Assembly (NCBI GenBank): GCA_015179125.1
Contig: WHVA01000114.1
Location: forward strand, 186,001 to 250,000
Source of the DNA: Gautieria morchelliformis
Lineage: Eukaryota > Basidiomycota > Agaricomycetes > Gomphales > Gomphaceae
Length of the DNA stretch: 64,000 bases
Direction: 5' to 3'
Positions 12,118-26,072 of the stretch are shown here, one piece after another; position 1 is the first letter of the stretch, and the number at the start of each line of letters is the position of its first letter. The translations under genes were made by a program, and so were the position numbers. The notes under the pieces are model-generated. The model made no database searches and had not been told where the DNA came from. It saw only the letters and a list, made by a program, of their open reading frames with translations.

Positions 12118-12702
12118 TCATCGAAACCACCACACCACTATAAAAAACCAAAAGACGATGATAAGAAAGACGATGTACCACAGAAACCGACACCCTTGTC
12201 GTTCTGCCATGTTGTTCATCCGCCTGAACGTTCCAGACAAAATTCCCCCAGTCTCGGCGAATGCGTCGTTCTAACCATTTCATTTAGGGAGGGTATATAA
12301 TATGTACAGGAATGGCGCACCATCTGACTTAACTGGACCGTCGATTCCTTCACCTCGTTTCCTATACCAATCGTCACCTAAGCATGTGTTAGTCACTGGC
12401 TCGAGGACAAGTATTACGTGCGAACGTCGACTTACTCACGTTCTTTAACATCTGAACCTTGGCACGAAGTCCCTCTATCTGCTCATCATTCTGACTTTCC
12501 AGAGCTTCAGCGGACCGATGTGCTGAGAAGGGAGACGACCGTCCAGAGGCGGGTGGCGTAGGACGACTCCCATCCTCAGCGTACACTGGCAGCGATGATC
12601 CGTACCGATGAGACAGGCGCGTTGGGGCCGTTAATCTGCAATGTGGACACATGGCTTGATATGATGGCCATACATGAAAAATAAAGAAACAGACCGACTC
12701 AT
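12118..12702 (-). CDS. BET1: Bet1-type v-SNARE of ER-Golgi transport
   Basis: Four exons (12702-12695, 12635-12440, 12377-12321, 12270-12118) join in frame to 137 residues. The first exon is only 8 nt and gives MS plus part of an Arg codon. The protein begins MSRLTAPTRLSHRYGSS. The SNARE region reads EALESQNDEQIEGLRAKVQM, LKN, VTIGIGNEVKESTVQLSQM, NDAFAETGGILSGTFRRMNN. It ends with a single membrane anchor (FLWYIVFLIIVFWFFIVVWW) one residue before the stop, as expected for a tail-anchored SNARE. Bet1 acts in vesicle fusion between ER and Golgi. The related Sft1 is the main alternative, but the length and the ND.F..T..IL..T core fit Bet1 best. No single open frame shows this gene; it emerges only from the splice pattern. 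Confidence 0.93.
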
Positions 12703-14775
12703 AGGGAAGTGACAACCTGAGTAGCGAGGTGGTGACGAGACAGTGACGATGTAAGTGACTGTGGTCTTATTTAGCGTCATGTACCTGCAGAGACGCCCAT
12801 GGCGCTCCACGTGTGGATAGGCTGTGATCGTGGCGCTACCAGTGCACGGATGCACTAGCGTAATCCCACAAAGAGTGCCCGCGAGACCTCTGTGGACAAT
12901 GTCCGGGGCAGTCTCGCCGTCACTCTTCGTCAAGGAACTGAGCCGCAGCCTGAAGATTATCTATACGGTGCCATGGGATACACGGAGAGTGTTCTCTTGC
13001 GTTCCTCGAGACACTGGACGTGATGTCTACTTGAGCAAGGGCATCTCGTCAGCGATGCTTCGGACATTTGATAGAAGACCTTTTCCATGGCACTCATCAG
13101 AGTAGACTTGCCCGTTTTCCCTGGACCCGTCAGAGCCCTCTGAGCGTGTGCACGTGGCACGCGTACCACTGTCCGCACGCGAGGGTTCCAAGGGACATAA
13201 CACGCACTCGTGCACCAAAACCCGTAATGTCCTCCGCGCCACGCAGGAGGAACTGTCCAACATGTCCACACGGGTTTGTTCACAGGTGCACAAAGCTTAG
13301 ATCTACCTTTTGTTAGGAAACGATGACTTTCTGTGGAAGTCAACCTCGATTTGCTCCACAACAGATGTATTCAAATCGCAAAAACAAACGTGAGTTGACT
13401 ACCCTGTCAGATGCTAGTTATACTACCTTTTTCTACTAGTAAGTTAACCCGACGTAGATTCTCCCCCCGGGGTGATCAATGCGGAGTTACTGGTTTCATG
13501 GGTCTCGGCGCATTTCCTTTGGACAGGATGACAGCACCAACTAGTATGTAGAAGCTGCAGTCACAGGTCGTAATGTCGTCGACGTCTAGCAATGCCCTGC
13601 CGTACTGCGATGACAGGGACCGTTCCAGCGAATGTTGCGCGCAGCCGAAAACAGAGCCTGGGGCCAGTGCTGTGGTTTCCAGAAATCGACAGCAGTTCGT
13701 ACATCCCATCACGCTAAGGCCAGCAACCTAGGCTGTTTTCACTTAATGCATTTTATTTTTATTTTTATTTTTACAATCAGCTCCACCATCTGACGGCTTG
13801 AGCTCGTATGAGTCTGAGCTGAGCATCTTGTTCTGGGTACTAGGACCCGACGGGGGTAGGGTGAAGAAGAGGCCGCGCTGAGGATCAATGAAATACAGTA
13901 ACGAAAAGGAGTGTGACTGGGCTTCTGGTGATGTATAGTGCTCGTGAGGATCATGCCTACGAGCCTTGAGAATATGACCACACCGCCGCTCCCGTCACGG
14001 CTAGGCCGGAAGCCATACGAAAACGCATTAGATTGGTCCGACTCATTGGCAGTCATCAGGACGGAGTAGGGGGCTCCCAAGACTGACTCGAGCGTGGGGG
14101 ACCGTCAATTGCATGGCTCCTACGGAGCTCTGATTCTGTATTTGGGGATACGAGGTAGTGCAGCTGCTGCGAAGGGGACGGTCGGGGAGTAGAACATACT
14201 TTGGTGAAGGAAGGAGGGGAGGTTCAATATTATGTCCGAAAGATGGCCGTTGGAGAGAAGACATCAGACTTGATCAAGGTTCTCTCAAATTTTAAGGATA
14301 TGGGCTACTTGTGTGATCCTGAGCAATTGCGATACCTTTATTTCGTCGAGGCATGCACGCTGCATGCAAATCAAGCTCAGATTGCGCCTCCCCCGGTTCT
14401 TAGTGCCTCAGTGTAGATGAATGACTTCGTAACTTGGCCTTCAGTATCCACTGACGTGGCTGTGAGCTTAGCCATCCCTGCCCCGTGATACGCTATGCGT
14501 TGATCCATGGTCCGACCACTGCAGCGACCTAGGGCACTTAGAGTAAGCAGTTTACGCACCAGAAAATCCGCCCTCGTGTTGCATATTCTAAGTAGCCGTC
14601 TAGCGCTCCGCTCGTAGTTTTACTTCCTGAATATTTAGAGTGATAGCGTGCACAGCAAACCATAGCCCATCACCACCTTTCAAGCGCATCCCGGCATGCA
14701 GGCTGAAGGTTACCGCATCATTATATGCAACGCACGACTGGCGGAACAACCCAGATATAGTAGGTACGCCATCCG
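12703..14775. other. No supported gene; unexplained open frames
   Basis: The span between the BET1 start and the PTH2 stop holds several short protein-like frames. On the minus strand near 13130 the translation GPGKTGKSTLMSAMEKV fits a Walker A pattern (GxxxxGKS). On the plus strand 14201-14416 reads MVKEGGEVQYYVRKMAVGEK and continues for 71 codons with reasonable composition. On the minus strand around 13990-13760 a frame reads KARRHDPHEHYTSPEAQSHS. None can be tied to a family or to a consistent exon chain, so I leave them unassigned. Decayed gene pieces or finely spliced genes are possible. Confidence 0.3.
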
Positions 14776-15713
14776 TCATAATAGCCGTAGTTTCCCAGTG
14801 ACCTGATTAACGAGGTCAACCGGCCCCGGACCAATACCAAGTACTGTAACAGAGCCGGAGTCAACCTCCGTCCTACCCCTAGTAAACATTAGTGACAGTA
14901 GACCGGTTAAGAACGAGAAGCCTACGCGTCCTGGACCAGTTTCGCACAAAGATTTAGGCTTTGGGCCTTCGCTCGGAGCAGTAAAAGTTCCTCCTCCGAC
15001 GGACATTTAAGTGCTACTTTTGCTTGTCTATGACAGCGCGCTCGTCAGCGTATCTTCCACTTTAGAAGCAGAAAGTATCGTACCCTGTCAGCTCCCAATG
15101 TCGAACGAGCTGCGAAATGTTTATCACTTCAACCGGCATCAGGAGATTGATCAATGACTACTCACCGACGGGTTGACCTTGGAAAGCGCTTTATAGCACG
15201 CCAAGGTCGCATGTCTTTGAGACGAAAATCAGACTTGGAAGTAGATTAACCCTCATCGACCACTCACCCACACCTATATGTTGAGATTTGAAGTCTCTTT
15301 AGACTGAATATGAGGTGCGTCCAAAGACTTACTGTGCAGCAATCTTACCGGGGGTCATTTTGAGGTCTGTGCGCACACATAGAACCTAAAATCAGTCTAG
15401 TCGTCAGCGGTTGGTGTCCAATAAGAAAGCTGCACAAGCTACTAATTTGCATTGCTCAAAAGTGCCTGCCCTCACTGCACTTAAATCGCTATCAAGCAGA
15501 GCCTCTGCCTCGTCATCCGAGTCTTCGGGAGGCCCTCTGGAATGCGCGATCGTACTGCTGATCGACACAGTGGAAAGCCGTCCATAGCGAAAACCAACAG
15601 CCACAGAGGTAATTCCAAGAGCTGCTAGAGTTGCAACTGGTGAAAATAACAACGTTATGATATACCCACGACAGAGCTAATGTATTCACCAACTCACATT
15701 GTGCAAGCGACAT
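14776..15713 (-). CDS. PTH2: Peptidyl-tRNA hydrolase 2 (Pth2/Bit1 family)
   Basis: The spliced minus-strand product of about 185 residues begins MSLAQF, with a hydrophobic N-terminal stretch (ATLAALGITSVAVGF) that could anchor it to a membrane, and an acidic linker (EDSDDEAEALLDSD). The catalytic domain follows: FEQCKL, VLCVRTDLKMTPGKIAAQ, CGHATLACYKALSKVNPS, LVRHWELTGQ, AKVALKCPSEEELLLLRAKA, then GRTEVDSGSVTVLGIGPGPV and DLVNQVTGKLRLL at the stop. GKIAAQC and TVLGIGPGP are signatures of the family, which cleaves peptidyl-tRNA released from stalled ribosomes. One internal exon is only 6 nt (15268-15273) and supplies the Cys-Gly after GKIAAQ. The gene shares an 84-base divergent promoter with HAS1. 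Confidence 0.93.
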
Positions 15714-15797
15714 GTGGCCAGGCGAGCGTTTATTTCAAAGTTAAGTATCCAAACGAGGAAAAAGTAGCGTGAGAAAATAAGCTTTTGAACAGCACCC
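15714..15797. promoter_or_regulatory. Shared divergent promoter of PTH2 and HAS1
   Basis: Only 84 bases separate the two ATGs (15713 minus, 15798 plus). Both untranslated leaders and both core promoters must therefore lie here or extend into the neighbouring gene. No clear TATA box is seen. Confidence 0.55.
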
Positions 15798-17706
15798 ATG
15801 GCCGACGAATCTACAGCTCCCATTCCTATTCCCAACGATAACAATGACCCCTCAGCAAAACCTTTTTCTGAGCTTGAACTTTCTGAGAACACCTCCAAGG
15901 CCCTGTCTCAGATGGGCTTCACAAAAATGACGCCTGTTCAAGCTCGTGCAATTCCTCCACTACTAGCTGGGAAGGATGTTCTCGGTGCTGCGAGGACAGG
16001 GTCAGGGAAAACGTTGGCATTTCTAATTCCTAGTATTGAGCTGTTATGTCGTCTGAAGTTTAAGCCACGAAACGGTGAGCAGTCATACAGCTGGTCGAAT
16101 GTAGTGTGACATGTTCAAGTTGTCCAGGGACGGGCATTATCATCGTGTCCCCCACTCGCGAGTTGGCACTACAGATATTTGGCGTCGCGAAGGAGCTGAT
16201 GGGGCATCATTCCCAAACATTTGGTATTGTTATGGGAGGGGCCAACCGAAGAGCCGAGGTGGACAAGCTTGTCAAGGGGGTCAATCTACTAGTTGCAACC
16301 CCTGGAAGGTTACTTGATCATTTAGAGGTGTGTGTTAAGTATTGCCATGGTGGGTGGACAAACTAATACTCCGAGAAGAACACCAAGGGCTTCGTTTTCC
16401 GCAATCTGAAAGCCCTCGTCATTGATGAAGCCGACCGCATCCTAGAAGTGGGATTCGAGGAGGAGATGAAGAAAATAATCTCAATTCTCCCTAATGGCGA
16501 GTCGAGGTTCTCAGGTTCTCTTGTTATGCGCTAATCCTGGCATGTTCTTTGTGTAGAAAACCGGCAATCGATGCTTTTCTCTGCGACACAAACAAATAAG
16601 GTCACCGATCTTGCCCGAATATCCCTCCGTCCTGGACCCATGTATATCGATGTGGATTCATCAGAGGCAACCAGCACGGTCACAACGCTTTCACAAGGAT
16701 ACGTCATGTGTCCGTCTGACCGGCGTTTTCTCCTACTTTTCACCTTCTTGAAGAAAAACATGAAGAAGAAGATCGTAGTTTTCTTCTCAAGTTGCAATTC
16801 GGTAAGATATCACGCAGAATTGTTGAATTACATCGATGTGCCAGTATTGGATCTGCACGTGAGTGCCGTTTACTTAGAAGTGCCTAGATTTAAGCTGACG
16901 TTGACATCATTTCACTAGGGGAAACAAAAGCAGCAAAAACGTACCAATACGTTCTTTGAGTTCTGCAATGCTGCTTCGGGAACTTTACTTTGTACTGATG
17001 TAGCAGCTCGAGGGCTGGACATCCCCAAGGTTGATTGGATTGTTCAGTTTGATCCACCAGATGATCCTCGAGATTACATACATCGTGTTGGAAGAACGGC
17101 ACGGGCTGGTAAAGCGGGGAAAAGCTTGCTCTTCTTGCTGGAGAGCGAGCTTGGTTTCTTGCGGTATCTCAAAGACGCCAAAGTTCCCTTAAACGAGTTC
17201 AGCTTTCCCACTGATCGAATAGCAAACGTCCAGACCCAAGTCCGTATCACTTCTGTTCTAATATCTTTATACTGAGCACACTTTTATCTCAGCTTGAGAA
17301 ATTATTGCAGAAGAACTACTTCCTTCACCAATCGGCCTCAGACGGTTATCGGTCGTATCTTCAGGCGTACGCCTCATACTCTTTGAAAAAGATTTTCGAT
17401 GTCAATAAGTTGGACCTCACAAAGGTGGGGAAAGCGTTTGGATTCTCTGTGCCACCACGAGTGAACATTACGATGGGCGGTGGAAGCGGTGTGAATGGGC
17501 GGAGTGGCATGAAACGCAAAAGGGACGAAGTTAACGAGGCGGATACAGGGGATGTGACTGGGGAGAGTACCAACCAGGGACGTAGTATACCTCGATCGAA
17601 GACGAAAGGTCGACGAAGAGAACAACTAGGGGGAAAAAAAAGTGATAAAGAAATCTACAGGAACAAGCGGCCAAAAGGGGAGGAAAATTCACAGTGGAGT
17701 CGCTGA
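15798..17706 (+). CDS. HAS1: ATP-dependent DEAD-box RNA helicase Has1 (DDX18)
   Basis: The product shows the DEAD-box motifs in order: Q motif [20 protein letters not shown], motif [10 protein letters not shown], motif Ia [20 protein letters not shown], motif [12 protein letters not shown], motif III LFSATQ, then the second RecA domain with [33 protein letters not shown]. The tail is basic and Lys-rich ([18 protein letters not shown]), typical of nucleolar helicases. [18 protein letters not shown] and [19 protein letters not shown] point to Has1 among the family. Has1 is needed for ribosome assembly and release of snoRNAs from pre-rRNA in the nucleolus. At least five introns are present. One (16497-16556) uses a GC-AG border with donor GCGAGT. 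The gene ends 106 bases before the convergent MCM3 stop. Confidence 0.96.
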
Positions 17707-17812
17707 GTGTATGATTATCTTACTGACATCAGGCGTTCTACATTATACCATTATACATTTACGCCTACAGTGCACAGCCATTACACGAGAATAAACCAAA
17801 ACAACGCATCGA

Positions 17813-20572
<2,760 letters not shown>

Positions 20573-20688
20573 GGTGGTAGGAATAAACGCGTCGAAAAGA
20601 AATATTAGCGTGTTTAGTCCGCAACTCCCACGCCTTGGCCCGCGCCTACCATTTGACACGCGGCTACATTCTTTCCTCCTCCCTCATC
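20573..20688. promoter_or_regulatory. Shared divergent promoter of MCM3 and the POM33-like gene
   Basis: The two start codons are 116 bases apart on opposite strands. The interval presumably carries both promoters. No clear TATA box or cell-cycle element was identified by eye. Confidence 0.55.
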
Positions 20689-21839
20689 ATGGCGGCAACA
20701 CAGGTAAAGCAATCCTTTCTCCAGCTCACGGGCTCTCACGATGGTATTAGCATTACTTGTGGGCTAGCGGCCACTTTCTGCTTCTCCTTTCTTCAATGCG
20801 ATATCTCCTTGCATACTTCACCTTCAAAAGCGCATCCTACGCCTGGTGGTATAAAAGTCGGTATTTCCTCGGCTGGCCAGAGTCTCTTGCTGACACATCT
20901 TGTTGCTTGTTTTTTTCGTCAAAAGCGGCCTTCTTTGGGGCGCTTGTTAGCTATGCAATCGTCTGCTAGTGGGTCGAAACTGCCAACTTCATCGTCGAGA
21001 CACTAATCCGCATCTCGCAGTAAAGCCTTAGGCGTACGAAACATGTCATCTCTACAGCTTGGCTTGCAAACTGAGTCACTTTCTAGACGCCGACTCCGAA
21101 TGCTGGTTTTGTTCACAGAGCCTTAGCCGATGAGGTATGTTACGAAATGATTAACATCGGTGAACTTCCATGTCCACGCAAACTCGCAGAATGCCCAGTA
21201 CTTCCTCCTTGCGTTGTTTTGGTGGTTCTCGAAACCCATCCCTAGTGGGTGTACATCTCATTCAGTCGTTGGAGACTACTCACACATCGCCGACAGTTGC
21301 ACTTCTACCCTATGTGGTTTTCTCACTCTTCCATGCGCTCACTTTCGTGCGCACTACTGTACTTCCCAGAGTTCTTCCTCCACCGCCTCCGCCACCGGGA
21401 ACAGCGGCAGGCGCACAGCAACAGTCTAGTATAGCAAAAGGCATCCAGAGCTGGGTCAAAGGTACGTCAACCACAATCCTGAATTTGTCTGGTAGGTCAC
21501 TTATTTTCCACAGCGAACTATGATGGTGCCATGCGGATTACGGCCCTGGCCGAGCTCCTCATCCTATTCCGTGTCGTCCTCGGGGCTCTAACTCTCCAAA
21601 ACTCCTTGCTAACTCCCATCATTTATGCTCACTTTGTGAGACAACGTTACTACCACTCTGCGTTCACTCGCGAAGCACTGGTCAAAGTAAATGGGATGAT
21701 TGACGGCTACATATCAAGTCCGTCATCTCCGCCTGTTGTCAAACAAGTCTGGGTCACATTCAAGCGTGGGGTTGGAGCTTGGGCCGGAAGTGCCATCGCT
21801 CCTCAGCCTACGGCGGGGGCCTCAGGCAGAAGGTCCTAA
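20689..21839 (+). CDS. Pom33/Per33/Tts1 (TMEM33) family membrane protein
   Basis: The first exon gives MAATQ. Later exons carry FLLLLSSMRYLLAYFTFKSA and SYAWWYK, AAFFGALVSYAIV, AQYFLLALFWWFSKPIP, ALLPYVVFSLFHALTFVRTT and LPRVLPPPPPPPGTAAG. The last exon (from about 21510) reads ANYDGAMRITALAELLILFR and then TPIIYAHFVRQRYYHSAFTR. The number and spacing of hydrophobic segments and the LLPYVVFSLFHALTF block match fungal Pom33/Tts1 and animal TMEM33. These proteins shape ER tubules and help nuclear pore insertion. The stop is at 21837-21839. The first 400 bases hold at least three introns whose borders I read only approximately. Confidence 0.83.
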
Positions 21840-22306
21840 CCTAAAGAGATGGCAAGTGGGAAACACGGACATCAAATTGCTTGCAAGATGGTGGTATATA
21901 TAGTGCGGGCTCTTTCTCCGTCATGAAAAGCTGTCTGCAGGGTGCTTGCTGGCTTTGCATGTCGTCTGTCAATATTAATTGTCGTGCGTCAATATTAACT
22001 GTCGTGCATCCGTTAACGCTCAAATATGGCACCAATATGACGGGATTGCCTCTGCATCTCCGTACATGATGTCGGTTATTGCGTACATTGATTTACAGTA
22101 AGAATACTAAGGCTGAAATCTGCTGTCCCTTACGGTTGCTGGGTCACCAAAGCAAGCACGTAGAGCAATTGAGTCAACTGGACTATTGCCAGGAACGGCC
22201 ACTGCTTCCATATCATATGAACCAGGCTGGGAGAGCATAGCTCGACAAGTAGTTGGAACGGATATATTATACTACAACAGCACTTGCTTGAAGTCGGCTG
22301 GCCATT
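21840..22306. other. Intergenic, with a short tandem duplication
   Basis: No gene is evident between the POM33-like stop and the stop of the next convergent gene. At about 21968-22007 the unit GTCAATATTAAYTGTCGTGC (Y = C or T) appears twice in tandem. A TATA-like string (gtatatatag) occurs near 21894. Confidence 0.45.
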
Positions 22307-23939
22307 CTATTCCGCCTTCCGCTTTTTCTTTGGGTTGTTTGTAATGGCATCGTACTTTCTTTTACGTTTTGACTGCTTTTGTGGCTCTCCCTCAGAACTC
22401 CTATCCACCACGGCTGCCTGCCGAAGTTTCTCGTACAAGTCGTATTGGAATCCGATGCACCGGATGCCAACGTAGCTTGCTACCACCTCTCCGTTACGAT
22501 ATGTCTTGCGCATCGCCTGGTTGCGGTTGTTGTTGGTATAGCCTATAATTGTGGAATCGATAACTTGAGCCACATTCTGATTTATTGAGTCCAGGTAAGT
22601 CAGCAGGACACATAAATGATCCCAGATGTAGATACCTGCTCAGGCCACTCAGAAAGCGTCTCCCAAGGTGCGTCGCAAATAATGAAACCTTGATAGGTAC
22701 CTATATAATACCATACACCGTCCCGTGAATAGAATGCCTCGAAAGGCGAGGCAATTTGGAAAGAATTGTTTTTGACCCAGACACCTTCAGGATGTCTCTT
22801 ATCATATTTAAGGACACGTTGTGGGTAGAGGAAATACCCATGTTGCTGATTATGTGCGAATTTGATTTGGGTCTCAGTAAAGGTGCGCCTTCTTGGCCCT
22901 TTGATACTGCCCAAGATTGAGTATAAACAATACATACAGCAAGGCGGGCACATACCTGGCTCGTACTTCCTGACAAAGCACGTCAAACAGCCCAAAGCAA
23001 AAGTAAGTATTCATGGAGATCGAGTACGGTCAAGCGTCAGACCTCGGGGAGACGAGCTATTGTGGCACCTAAGTGGCTATGGGCTTGATATCCTCGAAAG
23101 GATGATCTTCCACGACAGGAAGGTCTAACGCCGACTCAATTCTTTCCTTCGTTACCCGTTTTATCTTCACTCGCGGTAAGTAACGCAGAAATGAAACCAA
23201 GTGGTAGAAGGTACCTCCGGGTCAGAAACGTCCCGTGGTCGACAATCTGAGGAAGCTGCCAGCGACTGGGCAGCCCGCGTGGCCTCACATTCCTGAGTCC
23301 CATGTGTTCTAGCGTTTTCAAAAGGAGGACTTTGAATCGCACCCGCTTGGCTTCCTCCAACTCAATTGTCAGCCTCTGGCGTTTATATTCGGCTCTTTCA
23401 TAATCAGATTTGGCATTTTGGGCACAAGCCTTGTATTTTTCTGCCTTTAAAAAAAAAGGAATGTCGGTTGAGAAGCGTAAGCGTGCGAACAGATCTCTCA
23501 CCGAATTATTGAATTCCGATGTTTTCATCTCTAACGTCGTCTTGAGGGTGTTGACCTCCTCCTTCAACAGAAGAGCTTTCTCTAATGCAGCTTCAGCATT
23601 AACTACCCGCTGGTCGTGTTTTGCTTTCTATGGAAGCTTACAGTAAGACCCCTTGTTGATCATGTCTCCAAACAAATCAATACGCGCCTGAGTTCGCAGT
23701 TCATTTAATTCCACCTCCAATGCTTTCTGTTTTATAAGCGCATCCTTGGCGCGGATTCTGTATCGAGCACACTTATCCAAAGAAGCTGCTTCACCCTAAC
23801 GGCACATGCCCATTAGACTTGGATAAAGTGATAATGCCTAAACTCGTACCTCCTTAGCCGCATTTATTTCTTGTTCCTTAGACTTAAGGAGCTCGGTGAT
23901 CAGTAAGGTTTTAAGCTCGCCGTCTTGCTTCTGCAGCAT
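22307..23939 (-). CDS. Coiled-coil protein with basic C-terminus, possibly DUF6697-like
   Basis: The minus-strand frame opens at 23939 with MLQKQDGELKTLLITELLKS and continues with heptad-like charged helix over several exons (LKEEVNTLKTTLEMKTSEFN, YERAEYKRQRLTIELEEAKR). The C-terminal half carries a compact domain with KNNSFQIASPFEAFYSRDGV, WYYIGTYQGFIICDAPWETL and VGIRCIGFQYDLYEKLRQ. The protein ends KQSKRKRKYDAITNNPKKKR before KAE, a likely bipartite nuclear signal. The WYYIGTY and WPEQV blocks remind me of DUF6697, a domain common in Agaricomycetes, but I cannot confirm this. Function unknown. Introns were not all fixed; 23939 is the first ATG consistent with the coiled coil. Confidence 0.6.
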
Positions 23940-24073
23940 AGCAGAACAACACGGTTTGACAAACACATTTTGTATCGTCACACTTTTCGACCAACGGGCG
24001 CCAGTGTGACATGGGGCGTTTGTGACGTCATAGGCTCCTTAAAAGCCTTGGTGTTGATGAGCGAGATGCAGTG

Positions 24074-24422
24074 ATGCCTTCAGTAATCTCGTCTGTAAAT
24101 GAACTATGCACCTCCGTCGTCTCAATTTTCTTTGATCTCTTCCCCTCGTTTCTAGCAGTGTTCAATGCCATCCTGGCTTTAGGCCGAGACATGGTCAGCG
24201 CTGTGGTGAACCTTGGGCAATCTGTCTTTAAGGCAGCCGTTGGGATCTCAGGAGGTGTCGTTGAGCTAATTTGGGGTGAGTCTTTAATCGCAGGCTTGTT
24301 GCGGTCGTGTCTGACTGATTCCTTTAGCAAATATCGTCGGCATTGCAGTTTGTGTGGGTGGTTATTTCCTATACACAGCATATGTGCAGAAGCGTCCCAC
24401 CAGAGGCAAGAGGAGGGCCTAA
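24074..24422 (+). CDS. Small membrane protein, unknown function
   Basis: Two exons give MPSVISSVNELCTSVVSIFF, DLFPSFLAVFNAILALGRDM, VSAVVNLGQSVFKAAVGISG, GVVELIWA, then NIVGIAVCVGGYFLYTAYVQ and KRPTRGKRRA. The intron is GT-AG and closes in frame at Trp-Ala. The product of about 98 residues has two or three hydrophobic stretches and a basic tail, which suggests a small membrane protein with the tail in the cytosol. I do not recognise a named family. The ATG at 24074 was chosen because no earlier in-frame ATG exists. Confidence 0.7.
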
Positions 24423-25302
24423 GGGTAAAGGAGTTCTCACCCCGGTCACTATGTGTATCTCTAAATGCCATACATGTACAAAGAATGCAAGATATGGCTG
24501 TACATTCCAACGAGAAGCATAAATTATTCTTATGCTTGGCAGTGGATCTGAGAGCAACCACTTGGCAACTTATTTGCCAGTGCATGAGGCCAACAGGGCA
24601 GTATACCACTGGCAGGCAACAAATCAAACACTCCCCGTGTTTGTTGCCCAAGCTGCCGAGCCTCGAACTATGCAACCTGGATAGTGTCATATTGACAATA
24701 GATCTCAGCCAATCGCGGCATCGCTGGGTACTCCTGCTACTTCGATTGCGTTCCTAATACTCAATATCGGCTGCGTTCGCCGCATGGTCGACACACGAGT
24801 CTTATGTATCAGACTGAAGGTGTAGCGGGCTTCTCGTTATTTTGAGCGAGACGATCGACGAAAATGATAATCCATACGGCTGGCTCGATTTGCATGAGCG
24901 ATTCATCTTTCAAAGTTCTTGCCTGAATTTACATGCATTTGCGGTAGGAGGACAGTTGTCGTGTCAGGCTTCTTCGGTCTCGCTGGCCTTGGGGGGTATC
25001 GCGCATCCACGCTTTGCATATAGATCGTCCGACAATGCTTTCGACCGGCTACAGCTCAAACGTCTCCAATTTTTCGCGCCATATTAAGAGATGAGAATCG
25101 GGGGGCGTGACCAGTGGCACCGATTTGATTGTACTGCGAGACTCAGCGCTAGCAGAACCAAGTTTCGCCATCAATCCGGAGTTTAATTCGAATATGGCAC
25201 GGACTTGTTCGTGATACCCTGGCTTCTACGTTTCCTTTCCAATGGAATGGCTAGGTACTAATAAGCTCTGAACAGAACAATAGAGCAATTGTTACTCGTC
25301 TT
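24423..25302. other. No supported gene
   Basis: Open frames at 24028-24690 (-) and 24842-25087 (+) show no motif. The stretch may include the 3' end of the small membrane protein gene and missing exons of the TCP11-like fragment that follows. Confidence 0.3.
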
Positions 25303-25747
25303 ATGAAAGCCCTGGGCTCATCTGAGTCTGTCTCGCCCTTTCCACCATCGAACAACCTTCTCCCGCATACCTTCATTTTTACGACATTTGATGTGTTGCA
25401 CATGCAGAACCTACTGCAGGCGCTCGTCATTGCTGCTTCTTTGCGCAGCTTAATGCGTCCTGTAAATCCCGCTTCAGACTGGCTTTCTCGCATTTGGACC
25501 CTTCTCGAGATGGAGGTCCAGAAGGGTGGAACAGAGCCCGCTGAGACAAAGCTTCTTCATTTGGAGGATGAAGTTGTTCAGGCCGCCATCTCTCCTGGAG
25601 ATTCTGATTCATCCGATCGCCTTCGGGAGTCTGTTCGACGCATACTGAGGCCTCAAGATCCTGTGTTTATGCTGCTTCAGTTGTGACTGTTAAATGCTCT
25701 CCAAACACTGGTTGACGAAGGAATGACACATCTCTTGGCACAGATTG
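25303..25747 (+). pseudogene. TCP11-like C-terminal fragment, broken
   Basis: The plus-strand translation reads FTTFDVLHMQNLLQALVIAA, SLRSLMRPVNPASDW, then SSDRLRESVRRILRPQDPVF and MLLQ. After an in-frame stop (25684-25686) it continues LLNALQTLVDEGMTHLLAQI. The DPV..LLQ..LL.AL pattern and the helical spacing resemble the C-terminal part of fungal T-complex protein 11 (TCP11)-like proteins. No N-terminal part was found upstream. On the right the similarity ends where retroelement sequence begins (about 25748). This looks like a host gene remnant at the edge of the transposon nest. The family call is tentative. Confidence 0.45.
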
Positions 25748-26072
25748 GAGCTGTAGTGAAGGCCGCCTTGAGGGTTTCGAATGCTGAACGGCATTCCAGA
25801 GTGAAATTCCATGGAGCACCCTTCTTGGTGAGACACATGAGTGGAATGGTAATGTCAGAAAAGTTATAAATGAAACATCAGTAAAAGTTGGCGAAGCCAA
25901 GGAAAGACTGCACATCCTTAACACGTCGGGGTTCCGGCCATTCTTGAATTGCCTTGACCTTATCCTCTGCCATGGTTAGGCCTGTTGGAGAGAGAATATA
26001 GCCTAGGTATTCGACCGTGTCGCGATGCCATTCACATTTCTCTGATTTTGTGTAGAGGTGATGTTTGTGGAG
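25748..26072 (-). mobile_element. Fragment of a B-family gypsy reverse transcriptase
   Basis: The stretch matches 57660-57985 of element B at high identity over the same minus-strand RT part (the region reading YLGY..SPTGLTMAEDKVKAIQ in B). It is a fragment only, without LTRs in view. A1 begins immediately at its right edge, so A1 seems to have inserted into this older copy. Fossil, broken. Confidence 0.75.
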
